A stretch of DNA of 64,000 bases, taken from Clytia hemisphaerica (lineage: Eukaryota > Cnidaria > Hydrozoa > Leptothecata > Clytiidae). The DNA lies in contig CACVBU010000083.1 in assembly GCA_902728285.1 (NCBI GenBank), positions 1 through 64,000 on the forward strand, written 5' to 3'. Shown here in pieces: positions 12,328-24,739 of the stretch. Below the pieces are notes generated by a model. It did no database searches. It worked only from the letters and a program-made list of their open reading frames with translations, and was not told the origin of the DNA. Position numbers and translations under genes: made by a program. Within the stretch, counting starts at the first letter, position 1; each line of letters opens with the position of its first letter.

Positions 12328-15300
12328 CTAAAATATTTTAAAAACAACTATCACTGACCTTTTGGAAGGAGCTTTGATAATGCTTGGCGATTTCCGTGAC
12401 GATGTTTGGTCGATAGTCCTTAAAAAATTATTAATTCAAATTACAGTTCACTGGGAAATATACAGAAGCAAAAAACTAAAAAGCAAAATGATTATGAAGT
12501 AAATCTGCGCAATTCTCTAAGACCCTAAAATAAAAGTGTTACGAAAAACTGATTCACTTACTTTGTTCCTTCTAATGGTGTTTCTAGTGATTCCTTCAGA
12601 CCAGTATCGATGACACACCATATTCGACGAGGATTATCGTCCTTTAAAATTTATATCAATGAGAATAAATCAGGATAAACCTTTTGAAGCACTTGGAAAT
12701 CTATATTAAAGTCTCTTTAAACAAAATAGGCAGTCGTCAGTCGGCTCTACTCTTAATTGAAGAGTGCTATTGTAAACTAATGCCTTTCTGGAAAGATATT
12801 AATGAATGAAGTATTTTAAGAATTTAAAAGTTTGAAAAAAAATCGAAAATGAAAAAGAAAAATGAAGATGAACAAGTGATACTTTTATGGACCTACCTGG
12901 TTATGCATTTAACACATATATAATTGATATCTACATAAGCGTGACCATTAAACAATCATTCAGAACACAAATAGTGACGATCTATTAAAATTAGTCGTTT
13001 GTTTCTTATAAAAAAACACCTTTACAAACCAAAATTTCATGCTCTTGAAATATTCTTTCATATTCAAGACTTCGAGAGCAAAAAAACATCTCTTTTTAGC
13101 TGAAATTTACCCCAAATATTTTTTTCCAAGAATCGAGCTCCGTCACATTCGAGGGTGTATAGTTATGCATCTTTGTGCAAAAAATCATAAAGAATAAAAG
13201 AGCCAATCTCGAGAAAAGCTAATACCTAAGCAATTGATAGTGTGCTTATAAAAAAATATCAAATTTGGCCAGCTTTTCTATAAAAACATGTCTAAACACA
13301 TATATTCTTTAAAAGTAAGCCCTCATGAGCAAAAAAAACATCTATCTCATAAAATAGAATTGAGTAATTTCATTAAGAACATTGATGTATGCTTATTAAT
13401 AGTGATTCTTATAGATTAACATGCGTTTTTTGAGCCAACTAAAATTTTTTTGCAAAAATCTGCTTGAACCGTATTTTACCTATGATGGTACCTTACTTTC
13501 CTGCAAAAAATCAGAAAAAATTAATGATCCAATTTTTCACCCATTTTTTAAACCCATTTTTTAGCCGTTCTTTGGCCCAAATTTGCCCAAAATTTTTTTT
13601 TGAAAATCGGGCTCCGTCACATTCGAGGGTTTATAGTTATGCATCTTTGTTCAAAATATCGTAAAGAATGAAAGAGCCAATCTCGAGGAAAGCTAATACC
13701 TAAGTAATTGATAATGTGCTTATAAAAAAATATTGAATTTGGCCAGTTTTTTTATAAAAGCACGCCAAGCAACCAAAATTTCATGTCGAAACACATATAT
13801 TCTTTAAAAGTAAGCCCTCCTGAGCAAAAATCTCATTAAAAAATTGAGTAATTTGACTAAGAACATTGATGTATGCTTATTAATAGTTATTCTTATAGAT
13901 AAACATGCGTTTTTTGAGCCAATAAAATTTTTTTGCAAAAATTCGCTTAAGCCATCTTTTACCTACGATGGTACCCTACTTTCATGCAAAAAATCAGAAA
14001 AAATTAACGACCTAATTTTTCACAATGTCCAAAAAACCCGTTTTTTAGCCGTTTTTTGGCCCAAATTTGCCCCAAAAATTTTTTTTTTGAAAATCGGGCT
14101 CCGTCACATTCGAGGGTTTATAGTTATGCATCTTTGTGCAAAAAATCAGAAAAAACTAACGAGCCAATCATGAGGAAAGCTAATAACGAACGAACAGACG
14201 AACGGACAAAGGTTAATTTATAGGACCTCCACCGGGGTAGGTCCAAAAAAAACTACTGCACCAAAAATGTCAATATTCACTAAACAAAAACTTCAAACTT
14301 CAAAATATGTAATCAGATCTTTCATACCTACACTCTTTTTTTATAAGCATATCGAGGCTGAAAATGGCCAAAAAATTAAGCATAATTCCAAGCTAGGCTG
14401 CCAGCATCCCCGTCAAATTTGTTTTGTTATCGTTTCGCGCTTAACCCCTTTTACGATATACGAATTATAGTTATAGGGGATGCTAATTCCGGATCTGGTG
14501 ACCGAAAAAAATTCATTTTCGAAAATCGGGCTCCGTCACATTGGGAATTACCATTTGCATCATCCCCCTAAGGTAGGTCCAAAAAGATGTATCTTGTTAT
14601 AAATTTGTATGGTCCTTCAATTCAAAGTACTCCAAAAAGAGCAAAAAATGGGCAAAATAGACAAACAAAGTTTCCACAGTATATTTACATGGAAGAAGAT
14701 ATCATCTGGTGCGTCACGGTCGAAATCAATGGGAATGTCCGACATCTCTTCTTCCTATAACAATTTAAAAAGAAATTACTGATAAAGCTACGGCGACACG
14801 AGATTTTCTTTTCCGCGTTGGTGCAATGAGACATTGCTCCACCAGTGAGACATTGCTCCATTGCACCAACGTGTGAAAAAATCGTCGTGTCGCATGGTTT
14901 TTTGTTTTGTTTTGTGGCACAAAAAAAGAGAGAAAAACCCATAAAAAACACTCAAATTTTGTCCCTGAGACAATGGAGCGAAATAGATCTGTTCTATTTT
15001 TTTATAATCACGAAGATTCATAAATTTGTAAAATGTGCTAATTATGGTACCAATGCACTAAAATATTTCAAAGATTTACTTACGGCCACCAGGTTACTTA
15101 ACAAAATCTCTGATATTTTAGTACGAACACATTCTAAATGTACCTTGCAAAGACATTCATCATTTCCTATGGCATGATATACATCCTAAAAAATGAAATA
15201 AAAAACAGATACAATGTATAACGAAGGATAATTGCATTACTTTTATGAACCTACCGGATTATTAAATGAACATTGAATATGTAGAAACAATGACAATTTT

Positions 15301-18300
15301 TAAGGTAACGATGAATTTTTTAAAAATAAAAGATTTGAATTAATAAGTATTGAGGACCACTACTCAGAAAGTTTTTAGGTAAGGAAAGAAGAGAATATAT
15401 GATACAAAAATGTCCTGAAATCAGAAAAACGTTGATTTCTAACATATACTTCTAGTTCTCTACAAGAGTTCCAGATTCAAAGGACATTTTTTTAGAAATC
15501 AAACGTTAAGCATCACCACAAAATGACCAATACCTTAAATATGACAGGTTGCTTCAGCAGAGTTAAACCATCTACTAGAAGATACCTGAAGAAAAGTAGA
15601 CAAACAACAAATTAATTATACTTGTATAAGGTGCTTCTGGGTAAGGCTAAAAAAACTGGGTTATCATTATTTTTTTTTTATTTATAGTAATATATTTCGC
15701 AGGTCTATCGACCTCTATGAAATAATCATATTTATTTAACATTTTGTAGGCGCACATTTGGCCTCTAAATCAGTCGTCTTTACAATATTTCATTTTCAGT
15801 AACGCGTAAGTCACAGCAGATCTTCTTGAAATAGAGTCTAGTCCGAGGACTTCCTCTAACCTTTATTTGACTGCCATCCTTTTGTAACTTTGTCTTCTCT
15901 TTTGCGTTCCTATGCCATTCTTTGATGGTTTCGCGTTCTTTTTTAGAAAAATCATCGGTTACTCGTAAATCAGTTACAATTTTCTTTAGCTTGTGGACTG
16001 ATGCTAGAATCTGACGTTTCTCTTCTTCATTCCTTAACACAACTTTTAAGGGTCGCCAACGTTTCGTCCTGAACATCTCGTTCTTTCGAGCTCCTATTCT
16101 TTCTGCGCTGACGATGTTTACCTTTAGTCCCATTTGGCTGCTCACAAATTCTTCGACGTAATCTTTATCACTTGTTCGCTGTTCTTCAAGGGTTTCATGT
16201 TTGAGTTCACCAATGTTGTGAACAATGATATTGCACTTTGTCAGGTTCAGCCATCGTACTTCTTCTTTCTCTTCTTTGATGAAGTTCTTGATCGTTACCT
16301 CTTGTTTCTTTAACTCTGTAATGCTAGCATATGTCTGTTGTTTCATAGTTACCTCTTGCTTCTTCAGTTCTTCTTTGGTAGTTTCTGCGTATGTCCTTTG
16401 TTTTTTATCTTTAGCGACATCTTCCTTATCTAAAAGTTTCTCGATTTTCTTCTCCAGCCTGTCCAATCGAGCGTTTGTAGATTTATCTCCTTGTTGCTCT
16501 CCATTATTAACCTTATCAGTATTTGTTGCCTTGTCCTTACGCACTCTTTCTGTACTTGTTTTGATCTTTTCCAGAAGAATTGGCGTGACTGTAACACATT
16601 TGGCACATTCGAAGCGCCGGCTTTTGTATTGGAGACACAACTGTATCTGATAGGCAGGTAGCTCCGTGCATGCATAATGGACAAACCTTTCGCATCTTCT
16701 ACATTGTAGCACATCATTGTCCTTCACAATCTCGTTCATGAAGCAGTTGTCAGGGGTGCAGAATCCATTATTTTGTTGAATTTCGATTTTTTTTGGTATT
16801 TCTTTAGTTTTCGCCATTTTGATGCATTTCGACGAGCACAACCAGCCAGAAAAAAATTTGACGTCAATCATACTGTTGTTTATTAAAAATGAATTATCAA
16901 TCCGAATTGGTCGTGCAATTTCACAGGATTAAAAAAATAAGTAGATTCAAGAAGAAAAAATAGTAAGTGGTTAGAAAAACACAACGTTCAGTTTCTTTAA
17001 ATTTTGTTTACTAAAACCAATTACCAAATACCTTCGATTTCTAAAGTATCTTCTAACACTGATAACAGGTCTGCTAAGCCTAATAAAAATAATAGTACAA
17101 TTTTGCATCATGGAATAGGTATTGAAAATGTTTTTCAAAGAAGGTAAAATCAAAAGTATCTGTTTTGATCCGTCGCCAGGGAAAGCATCAAAATCGTAAT
17201 CGATGTGAATAGACTCAAATCATTAGCTAATAACATAAAAATTTACTTGTATTCGGGCTGTTTGACGGCAGCTTCGATGATGTCAGCATAATTTGCAATT
17301 TGGGCTCTCATTTCTTTCGCAGTGATTATTCTAAAATAAGAAAATGTGAAGCAAAGGATTAGATATTGTGTTAGAACTATTCACTTACACAATCATCAAC
17401 TCAGTGGGCAGTAATATTTTGTCTTTCAAAAATAGCATGGTTGTCAAGGACGCCGTCCACTACATCTGCTGATTACCGATTCGATCTGGCTAGCCAGGGT
17501 GCAGTAGGCCATGCTGATGAGTCAACCCGGACGAAATGCATATGCTGCTCTGCCACCCTGGACAGTAATTCTTTGAATTGCTTAAAAATATATAACGGGT
17601 GTGCCATAAAAAAATAAATGACATGATTCGAACCAAGTGCATAGCTTATGCCATTTATTAAGTTCAGTTTAAAAAATATTACATAATTAACATAATTAAC
17701 ATTATACCTTACAGATTGGTTTTTCACCAAACTCTTGAAAGCCTAAAATATATCGTAAAATAGAGATTTTTACTGACTTTAAATGAATTTATGCGCTTTT
17801 AAAAAGGTCCTCTGCCAGAAGGCGTAAAAATTAAACATGTATAATTCTTACTTCTTATGAAAGAGTTCTTACAAAAGACTGATTCTAGGGTTGTTTAGTT
17901 CAAGCATGGAACTATGGTTTAAGCCCTCAGAAAAAAGAAAAAGTAAACACTTAGAACTTTACCATGAATGAGTAGCCAAATTAAAGTTTTCACACACATT
18001 TTCACTTAATTAAATTGTACCTTTTTATCTGGGGTAGGTGGTATAATGTCTTCATCAAATTTGACTTGTTCAACTTCAGTAATGGTTTCATCATCGATTA
18101 GTTCTGCTTCTCCACCGTTTAGTTCTGCATCTACACCGTTCAGTTCTGCTTTTCCACTGTTGACTTCTGATTCTCTATTGTTAAGTTCTGCAACTCCGTC
18201 GTTGAGTTCTGTTACTTCATCAATCAGTTCTGCTTTTCCACTATTCGGCTCTGCTTCTCCATTGTTCAGTTCTGCTTCTCCAATGTTCAGTTCTGATTTT

Positions 18301-21300
18301 CCATCGATAAGTTCTGTTTCTCCATCAATGAGTTCTGTTATTACAGTGATCAGTTCTGCTTCTTCATCGTTCAGTTCTGCTTTTCCACTGTTGAATTCTA
18401 ATTCTCCATCGTTAAGTTCTGCCACTCCGTCGTTAAGTTCTGTTTCTTCATCAATCAGTTCTGCTTTTCCACCATTCAGGTCTGCTTCTCCATTGTTCAG
18501 TTCTGCTTCTCCATTGTTCAGTTCTGTTTTTCCATCAATCAGTTCTGCTTCTCCATCGTCCAATTCTACTGTTCCATCGCCTCCAATCCTATATTCTACT
18601 TCAAAATGGACCAATTTCACTGTTTCTTCTTTAGCCTCCTGTAGAGCGAAAAGTTACGATACTTTCATAGAATTTTGAACAATCAGACCTTCCAAAATAA
18701 TAACTTCAACTCACTTCATATAAAATATTTATCAACATTTTTACCTCTTTGTAAGGGGGAGCATCAATGTAAATAAAATTCAAAAACATTTAATCCAAAT
18801 CAGTAAATTGCGCTCAAGGCCTAGCACATGAAAACAAAATTTTGTACTCTTTTTGCTATGAATCGTCACATATAAAAGTCTTACCAAATTTTCAAAGGTA
18901 GTTGGAACAGGTATTGTGCAGGGTTTTCCGTAACGCTCCTGAATAAAAAAAACGACCGTGAAACATGTTATTCACAGATTTAATTTGATGTGAAAATTTT
19001 GACAGTATAAATGAACATTAAAGATCTGCCTGAATAATATAGAGTAAACTTACTTCATTCAGTCTCCATGGCATTGCATCAGTATCTATATGTGCTGTCC
19101 GTAACCCAAAACAATAGTCATACCTACAACAAAAGTCAAAAATATTTTTTGGTCTAACTTAAATTGTGTTACAAAAGCTAAACTCAACTGAAGGTATGCG
19201 GAGACCTAGATTATTTGTTGCAAAAATTTCTATTTCCTTTTCCGATGTAAAATTTTAACAAATTCAAAAGATAAAACTCAGTACCCAGGAAGAAAAATTT
19301 CAAGAAAGTCAAGAAATAGAGAATTAACTTTCAGAAGATAATCTTAAAAAACTATTAAGCAATAAGCAGATCACTCTCGTGAATTGTAACCAGGTTCTTG
19401 AAACAAGGCCTGCTTTATACGGTTTTGATAGCTTGATCACAAGATATTTAAGTTAAAAATTTTATTAGTACTGTACTATTATTTTTTCTGGTATTCCAGC
19501 TAGAACTCCCTTCAAAATGTTGTTCAAGTTGTTTGTTGGTCAAGTTGTAAAAAAACCTGATTAACCTTACAAAGAACCAGATTTTTACCTTAACTCAGTC
19601 CCAATTTCAATATCAATATCTTTCTTTACAAACAAACAAAGGGCGAATGAATCTCCAATCCTTTCTCGCTTCATTACACAATTTGCATAAATTTCAGGGG
19701 AATCGTTAACCAGTCGTCCATATGAAGAAGACATTGTTGCATCAATACTTAGAGTAAAATTAGAGTAAAAATGACATAACACATAAAATATAAAATTGTA
19801 TTAAAGAAAACACGAGAATGCAATTGGACTTTCAAGAAAAAAGTCGAATCTCTTGGTTGAGGATATCAATTATTCAGGTGGTTAAATGCGTCTTTGATGA
19901 AGTATAGATAACATCTTAGGGGCCAAACATCTAATACAAGGTGGCTATCCAGGGAGTGAAGTATATTAAAGCTATCCAAAAGAATATAATATAAAAGAAT
20001 ATCCACAGGCTCTTCTGAAAATAAGGATATCTGGGGAGTCATTCCTTTGAAAATTAGTATCCTAAACATGGGGTAGAATTTTTTTTTCTAGAAAAGCCCA
20101 ATACAAATCTTTTATTTTGACCCACATCGGGTGACCACAAACAAGTTTCTATCTTTCAGAGAGGTTTTTTAACAGAAATTTTTTTTTAATTTTCAAAATA
20201 TCTACGATAAATTTTGAGCGATGATTTATTAAATTCTGATAATTATTCGAAAAGTTGTAAGCAAAAAACTTTTTTATGACTTCAATTATTTCTGGAAAAA
20301 AAAACTTGAAAGAAAGGGAGAAACTTTTTTATGGGTCCCCCAGTAGAAAAAGAAATATTTAACAATAATAAGCTACCTTAAAGGAAGAAATTTTGGCGGG
20401 AATTTAATTTGGCGGATGGCCAAAAAAGTTTTTTCAGAGGGAATTTAATTTGGCGGATGGACGAAAAAACTAAATTTAGCGGGAATTTAATTTGGCGGTC
20501 GCTTAAAAATTTAACCTTAAGATGGCATCAAAACAGCGAAAAAATAGCAAAAACACCTTAAAGGAGATCATATTTTCAAAATGTTTAATTTGGCGGGAAT
20601 TTAATTTGGCTGATGGCGGAAAAAAGAAACTTTGGCGGGAACTTAATTTGGCGGATTTCAGTCAAATCTGCCAAATCTGCCAAATTTTCTTTCCGCCAAA
20701 ATTTCTTCCTTTAAGGTATACAAAAAGAAAGAATGGTTTACAGTGTGAAGTGTGTGTAAAAAATTTGTTAAAATTTTTTCCCTTATGGAATTTAAATCAT
20801 GTAGTTAAATTTTGAAAAAATCAACAATATAAGTCATATACTGTAAAGTGTGGTTTAGATTTTCAGGATTTTATTTTTTGTGAACTCTGTCATTCTTTTT
20901 CCTAAATAAACTGTATTATTTAGGGTCAGGCTGGAATTGCTAACAGGCCTTTGATGATTGATAATTGGTGGTTAAAAATCTTGAGAAAAATAATTGAATT
21001 GTTTTTTCTAAAAAACGCAAATTATTTTCAGTAATCAATAAGTAGAGCATTTAGTAAGAGCTTTAACTCATCCCATCTTTTTTAAGGGTAAAAAGAAATA
21101 GAAATTCTCTGTAATGCTAACAGAAAAATCATTGTGTATTTTAAATGGTAAACGGTACATAGAAAGCCCTTGAAAGTAGTTCAGAGTAGATGAAATCCTC
21201 TTTACCTAACAGTTTTTTCTGCGCAGTTTTTGATTTTATCAAATATATAGTTTCCAATTCCTTTTTCTTTGTATTTTTGTGCCCTTTTTCTACCTTCTGC

Positions 21301-22352
21301 TTGACTCACAACTTCACCTGAAGAAAAAAGTAAAGGCAAATTAAATCTTGAATAATTTAAGTAGGACAATGGACATTCTGAAAAAATCTTTCTCAGTTAA
21401 CCAAGATCTAAAAGAAGATCTGAAAATCTTATTTTAAAATGTTAAAATGTGTGCAGGTCAGTTTTCCAACAAAAAGACAGGGACTTATTGAGTGACATGT
21501 TCTTAAGCCTAGAATAATTTAGCCACGCTTGGAGTTCAATTGCATCTTTTCTAAAAATAAAAAAATATGGTCAGAAAATTTAGGAAATCTTTCTAAGTAA
21601 AATAGAAAGTATCTTTTTGTTGACATAATATAAAACTAAATCCCTTTTACAAAACCATGACAAACCTTTATACTCCAATAAGAATTGATCACGGTTGAAT
21701 CTCTTCTTGGCAAAAACTCCATAACCTAAAACAGTTGGATAAAAATTGAAAAATACTAAAATTTATTTCAAATTAGCTGTCAGTAATGTTTTAAACCTTT
21801 ATTATTTTTGATAGGCGTCAAAATAGATAGCAATATTTTACTTATTGAAAAGATAATCGTGAGAGTGAAAATTGCAAAAGAATACTGGTTAAGGACATTA
21901 AATATAGAAATATTCTGAGTATACAAGAAACTCAGATTATAGAACCAGATTTTAATAACAATTCCTACCAATATCATTGTCTATCTTATGTATAAAGAAA
22001 CGATCGCTTTCGTCAAGCCTGAGTAACTCTTGCAGTGTTTGCTTTTTTCTTCGAAGTTCTAAAATAAGAAGATTAATCTAATGTCATTGAAAATGGTTAT
22101 TGTAGTGTAATTTTCTTCTAGAAGGTTTTCCTTCTTTTTTCCTTCTTCATTTTTGAACTTTTTTTGAAAAAAGGTTGAAAGCAAACATATATCCATGGTG
22201 TTGACTTCATATTTAAATCAAATAAAATTATAACTTATAATTGACCTTAATTGGCCTTGCACTATTGTTTTTGTACAATTTACAATCAAAGAAATATATA
22301 AAGTTAAACCTAAAGATTATTCAATAATAAAATAAAACTTACTTCTTTGCAT
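12328..22352 (-). CDS. SET-domain lysine methyltransferase-like protein, 16 coding exons, 582 aa
   Basis: Coding exons by GT/AG and phase: 22352-22343, 22058-21969, 21725-21666, 21317-21206, 19747-19589, 19123-19054, 18938-18885, 18638-18021, 17742-17713, 17459-17389, 17330-17247, 15585-15534, 15185-15084, 14754-14689, 12641-12562 and 12418-12328. They total 1749 nt with one final stop. The SET domain occupies about residues 34-160: GYGVFAKK at the start, then LLEYKG, GEVVSQAEGRKRAQKY, SIDAT (91-95), GRLVNDS (101-107; the canonical His of NHS is Asp), ANC (112-114), and GTELRYDY ending at Y147, the catalytic-type tyrosine. The order resembles KMT5A/SET8-like enzymes, which methylate lysines in chromatin; the substrate here is unknown. 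Residues 186-391 are a 7-residue repeat exon. The C-terminal third is unrecognised. The last exon could instead splice onward at a GTCAGT. Confidence is high for the SET exons and lower for 17.46 kb and below. Confidence 0.8.
12990..14260 (-). repeat. Dispersed repeat with about 480-bp tandem units, in the terminal introns of the SET gene
   Basis: CTCCGTCACATTCGAGGGT recurs at 13138, 13612 and 14099, with a diverged copy at 14531, so the spacing is about 430-490 bp. Each unit also has CATGCGTTTTTTGAGCCAA and a GATGGTACC segment. The block ends at 14.19-14.26 kb with (GAACGAACGGAC)-type sequence and GGACCTCCACCGGGG. The same features occur in reverse orientation at 57 kb, so it is one repeat family. 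No coding capacity. Confidence 0.75.
14327..14400. mobile_element. Solo end of the CACG-T8-ATAAG MITE family
   Basis: TACACTCTTTTTTTATAAGC followed by GAGGCTGAAAATGGCC resembles the ends and interior of the MITE at 8811-9102. I could not find the matching opposite end, so it is called a remnant. Confidence 0.4.
14792..14893. mobile_element. Fold-back MITE, about 100 bp
   Basis: Inverted arms: GGCGACACGA with CGTTGGTGCAATG on the left, and CATTGCACCAACG with TCGTGTCGC on the right. Two direct copies of GAGACATTGCTCCA form the loop. It lies about 38 bp beyond the acceptor end of a SET-gene exon, inside the intron. No TSD is assigned. Confidence 0.7.
15668..16900 (-). mobile_element. ORF1-only non-LTR retrotransposon copy in a SET-gene intron
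   Basis: The ORF1 gene (15780-16871) is followed by only about 110 bp of 3' sequence, with a perfect hairpin AGGTC-TATC-GACCT (15701-15714), and then an A-rich tail (T run at 15670-15679 on the plus strand). There is no room for a reverse-transcriptase ORF2. The 5' limit is approximate. A second copy near 51 kb has the same order: ORF1, short tail, repeats. Confidence 0.7.
15780..16871 (-). CDS. Non-LTR retrotransposon ORF1 protein, PHD-like finger plus RRM-like domain
   Basis: 363 codons, unbroken; ATG at 16871, with an alternative in-frame ATG at 16817. Residues 38-92 form a PHD-type zinc finger (C38, C43, C57, C60, H65, C68, C89, C92). Residues of about 120-205 are charged and coiled-coil-like. 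From about 210 comes an RRM-like RNA-binding region typical of LINE ORF1 proteins (CNIIVHNIGE, AERIGARKN, RPLKVVLRNEEEKRQIL), followed by a basic end (IKVRGSPRTRLYFKK). Known ORF1 proteins of CR1/L2-type LINEs combine such modules and bind element RNA. It is on the same strand as the host gene. The opposite-strand ORF at 16225-16650 is a shadow. Confidence 0.75.
   Translation of the reverse strand: MIDVKFFSGWLCSSKCIKMAKTKEIPKKIEIQQNNGFCTPDNCFMNEIVKDNDVLQCRRCERFVHYACTELPAYQIQLCLQYKSRRFECAKCVTVTPILLEKIKTSTERVRKDKATNTDKVNNGEQQGDKSTNARLDRLEKKIEKLLDKEDVAKDKKQRTYAETTKEELKKQEVTMKQQTYASITELKKQEVTIKNFIKEEKEEVRWLNLTKCNIIVHNIGELKHETLEEQRTSDKDYVEEFVSSQMGLKVNIVSAERIGARKNEMFRTKRWRPLKVVLRNEEEKRQILASVHKLKKIVTDLRVTDDFSKKERETIKEWHRNAKEKTKLQKDGSQIKVRGSPRTRLYFKKICCDLRVTENEIL
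18062..18590 (-). repeat. 21-bp minisatellite encoding 7-residue repeats inside the SET gene
   Basis: About 24 units of AELNDGE-type heptads (variants include AELIDGK, TELNDGV and AEPNSGK) are encoded by a 21-bp tandem repeat inside the 618-nt exon. The product is strongly acidic. Because no frame of the repeat contains stop codons, the opposite strand is also open for about 210 codons; that antisense ORF is treated as a by-product. Confidence 0.85.
20376..20716. mobile_element. 341-bp MITE with 24-bp perfect TIRs and TA duplication
   Basis: The left end CCTTAAAGGAAGAAATTTTG continues GCGG; the right end is its exact reverse complement. TA flanks both sides (20374-20375, 20717-20718). Inside are five or six copies of a GGGAATTTAATTTGGCGG unit in both orientations. 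It lies in an intron of the SET gene. The CCTTA/TAAGG termini resemble those of the two-gene element at 42.0-45.4 kb. Confidence 0.92.
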
Positions 22353-24737
22353 TATTTACATGAATTCATTTACTATCTGTCAATTGTAATCTCTTATCAA
22401 TTTTTATCTATAATTTTATAAAAGCAAGTTCTTTTTACTTTTTAACAAATGAAAAGTGAGCTAAAGCACTTTCTCTTGCTAGTTAAAAAAAAGCAACCCA
22501 ATAGCAAGAAAAAGGGAGTAATATTTTAGGAAGCAATTATTAATTCAAACACAGTAATCACTAGGTAATGTACATGAAAACATGCTTCTGTATGTAATGA
22601 GTAGTTACAAATTTACTATTTTGTATCATAACTCCACATAATATATAACGATTATTTTTATTTATGTCCAGATACAAAGCATGAGATTCCAGAAAAATCT
22701 TTATGAAATAAAGTTTGCTAAAAATCTCCCCACTTTTGTTTAGAATGTTGAGATAAACAAAAAATGAGAACTTTTCAAAAAAACACTTTTCCTTAAAGCA
22801 AATTCATGTAAAAGCTGGTTTGTTTAAATCCCAATCAAGAAAAAGTTGAAAGCAAAGAAAAAGAACAAGCAACATGCTGAATGACAACAATAGGGAGAAA
22901 ATTCAGGCTGCGAAAATAAAGAGATTTATTAAAAGGGAAACGTGAAATATTTTGCAGTTAATGTAGTTAATAGAAAAGGTCCTGAAAATGAATGAACAAA
23001 TGAATGGACACACGTATACGAACAGGAATTGCTATTTTGCATCAGTGTGTAAAATTTCATATGTAAAGTAGAACTCAAAAAAATTCAGAAAAAACCATTT
23101 TTCTGGCAATGAACGGCTGTTCCAACAAAAAAAATTGTTATTGAAGATTAAAAACCATGCTTAATCTTGGGCATGTCCTAGCAGAACCTATACAACTTGG
23201 CAAAAAAACAAACTTTAACCTTAATTGAGCTACATTTTAAAGAATAGAACAGAATAGGAAGAGCTTACTCGGTCCTGATTTTATTCAGTATTAAAGTTGG
23301 TGATATAGTGAATTGCACATGGTATGCCCGTCTCTAAAGGTTATCAAAAATCCATTATTTTCAGCCTTTCACTCCATTGAATAAAAATATCAATAGAATC
23401 AATAGTAAGTATTATTATTGATGTGCGCTGCCACATTAATAATAAATTCTCAATTAAATTTGAATTGAATCCAATCAAATATTTACATCTTTTTCACACT
23501 GTGATTGATCTTGATTGTTTGATTAACCACTTCAATGGCTTCAATCAAATTCGATTGATCCAATCTTCAATTTTCAAATTTGATTGGTTTCAAATTGAAA
23601 CTTTTTCAAACTGATTGTCACCGGACTGACCAGGACTGACTCTGATTTGTTGCCACGCGTCAGAAATTGGAGTCAGAGAGTCAAAAAGAATTTTGGAGCT
23701 TCGCTTTTGAATCTTCGCTTTTGAATCTCTATTTCAAGGACCATTTTGAAAACACAGTATGAAACAGAATCTGTTTTATATTGATATTTCCCAATTATTT
23801 TATCAGATTTTCTAAATTACGGACAAACCCAATGAACATCAACAGCATTAAATGAGGCTAGGGTGTTTAAACACCCTACTTTATTTCAACTTGGTCTACT
23901 CGAGTACCATTTTTTAAACAGAAAAAATTTAGCCAGCAGAACAACTGTGACTACCCTTTTGATTTGCGGTTGAGATGACACAAACCAAAAAATATTTCAC
24001 AAATGGCCTAGTTGAGAGGTGATTTTTTTAAATTTTTACCTCCCTCTCTGATTCAGAAAATGTTATATTGGATCAGCAAAAGTACAGTTGAATTTCTTTC
24101 AACTTATTCTGTCACCCTCCATTTTACCCCGCCATATTGTTTAATGAGCAGTAAAAAAACTACCGTAACCTTCAATCATACAAACAAAACTTTTCTATGG
24201 ATTGATTTCATGTTGATAAAACCCAAACCAAAACATTTTATACATCACAATATAAATTATGCCAAGATCAAATTAATTCAAAACATGTTTAAAAAAATGT
24301 AATTAAATTGCCATTACCTTGAGATTTTGTTAACGATTGAACAATAATTTGCTTCTGCGACACCAGCACGAGCACCTTATGGTTTGATGGTTTCGATTAA
24401 TGGCTTTTATTTCGATGGTTTTTAAGGATAAACATACGTGTGCACACGCCCGAAGCCACCTGAGCGCAGAAAAAATTCGCCCACACGCACATGGTTGTTG
24501 TAATCAAATTTTTACGACACAATTGATCCAATTCCCCCTGTAGGCCAACAATTGTAGGCGATATACTGGATTAGGTTGCAAAATTGATTGTGAAGCGCAT
24601 GGAAAAGCATGAAAGAAAGAATTTGTTTTGTTTTTTTATGACTACTGCGGGATGTGTGTGTGTTTTCATTGTTATCAAAGCTTAATTTTATTTGCAATTG
24701 TTATACAAACAGATTTATGTAACAATACTGTTTACAA
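22353..24737. other. Intergenic, AT-rich
   Basis: No gene is supported upstream of the SET gene. 23440-23610 is rich in TTGATT/AATCAA words, similar to the simple repeat near 27.3 kb. The promoter of the SET gene should lie near the left part, but I recognise no TATA or other clear core element. Confidence 0.4.
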
Positions 24738-24739
24738 TA

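Noticed and set aside
16225-16650. Plus-strand ORF of 141 codons
   Set aside because: It is opposite the LINE ORF1 coiled-coil region and has the Ser/Phe-rich composition of an antisense shadow.
17494-17561. CCAGGGTG / CACCCTGG inverted pair beside a short SET-gene exon
   Set aside because: Only 8 bp per arm and no duplication; too weak to call an element.
18046-18678. Plus-strand ORF of 210 codons, Ser-rich
   Set aside because: It is the exact antisense of the 21-bp repeat exon of the SET gene; openness follows from the repeat having no stop in any frame.
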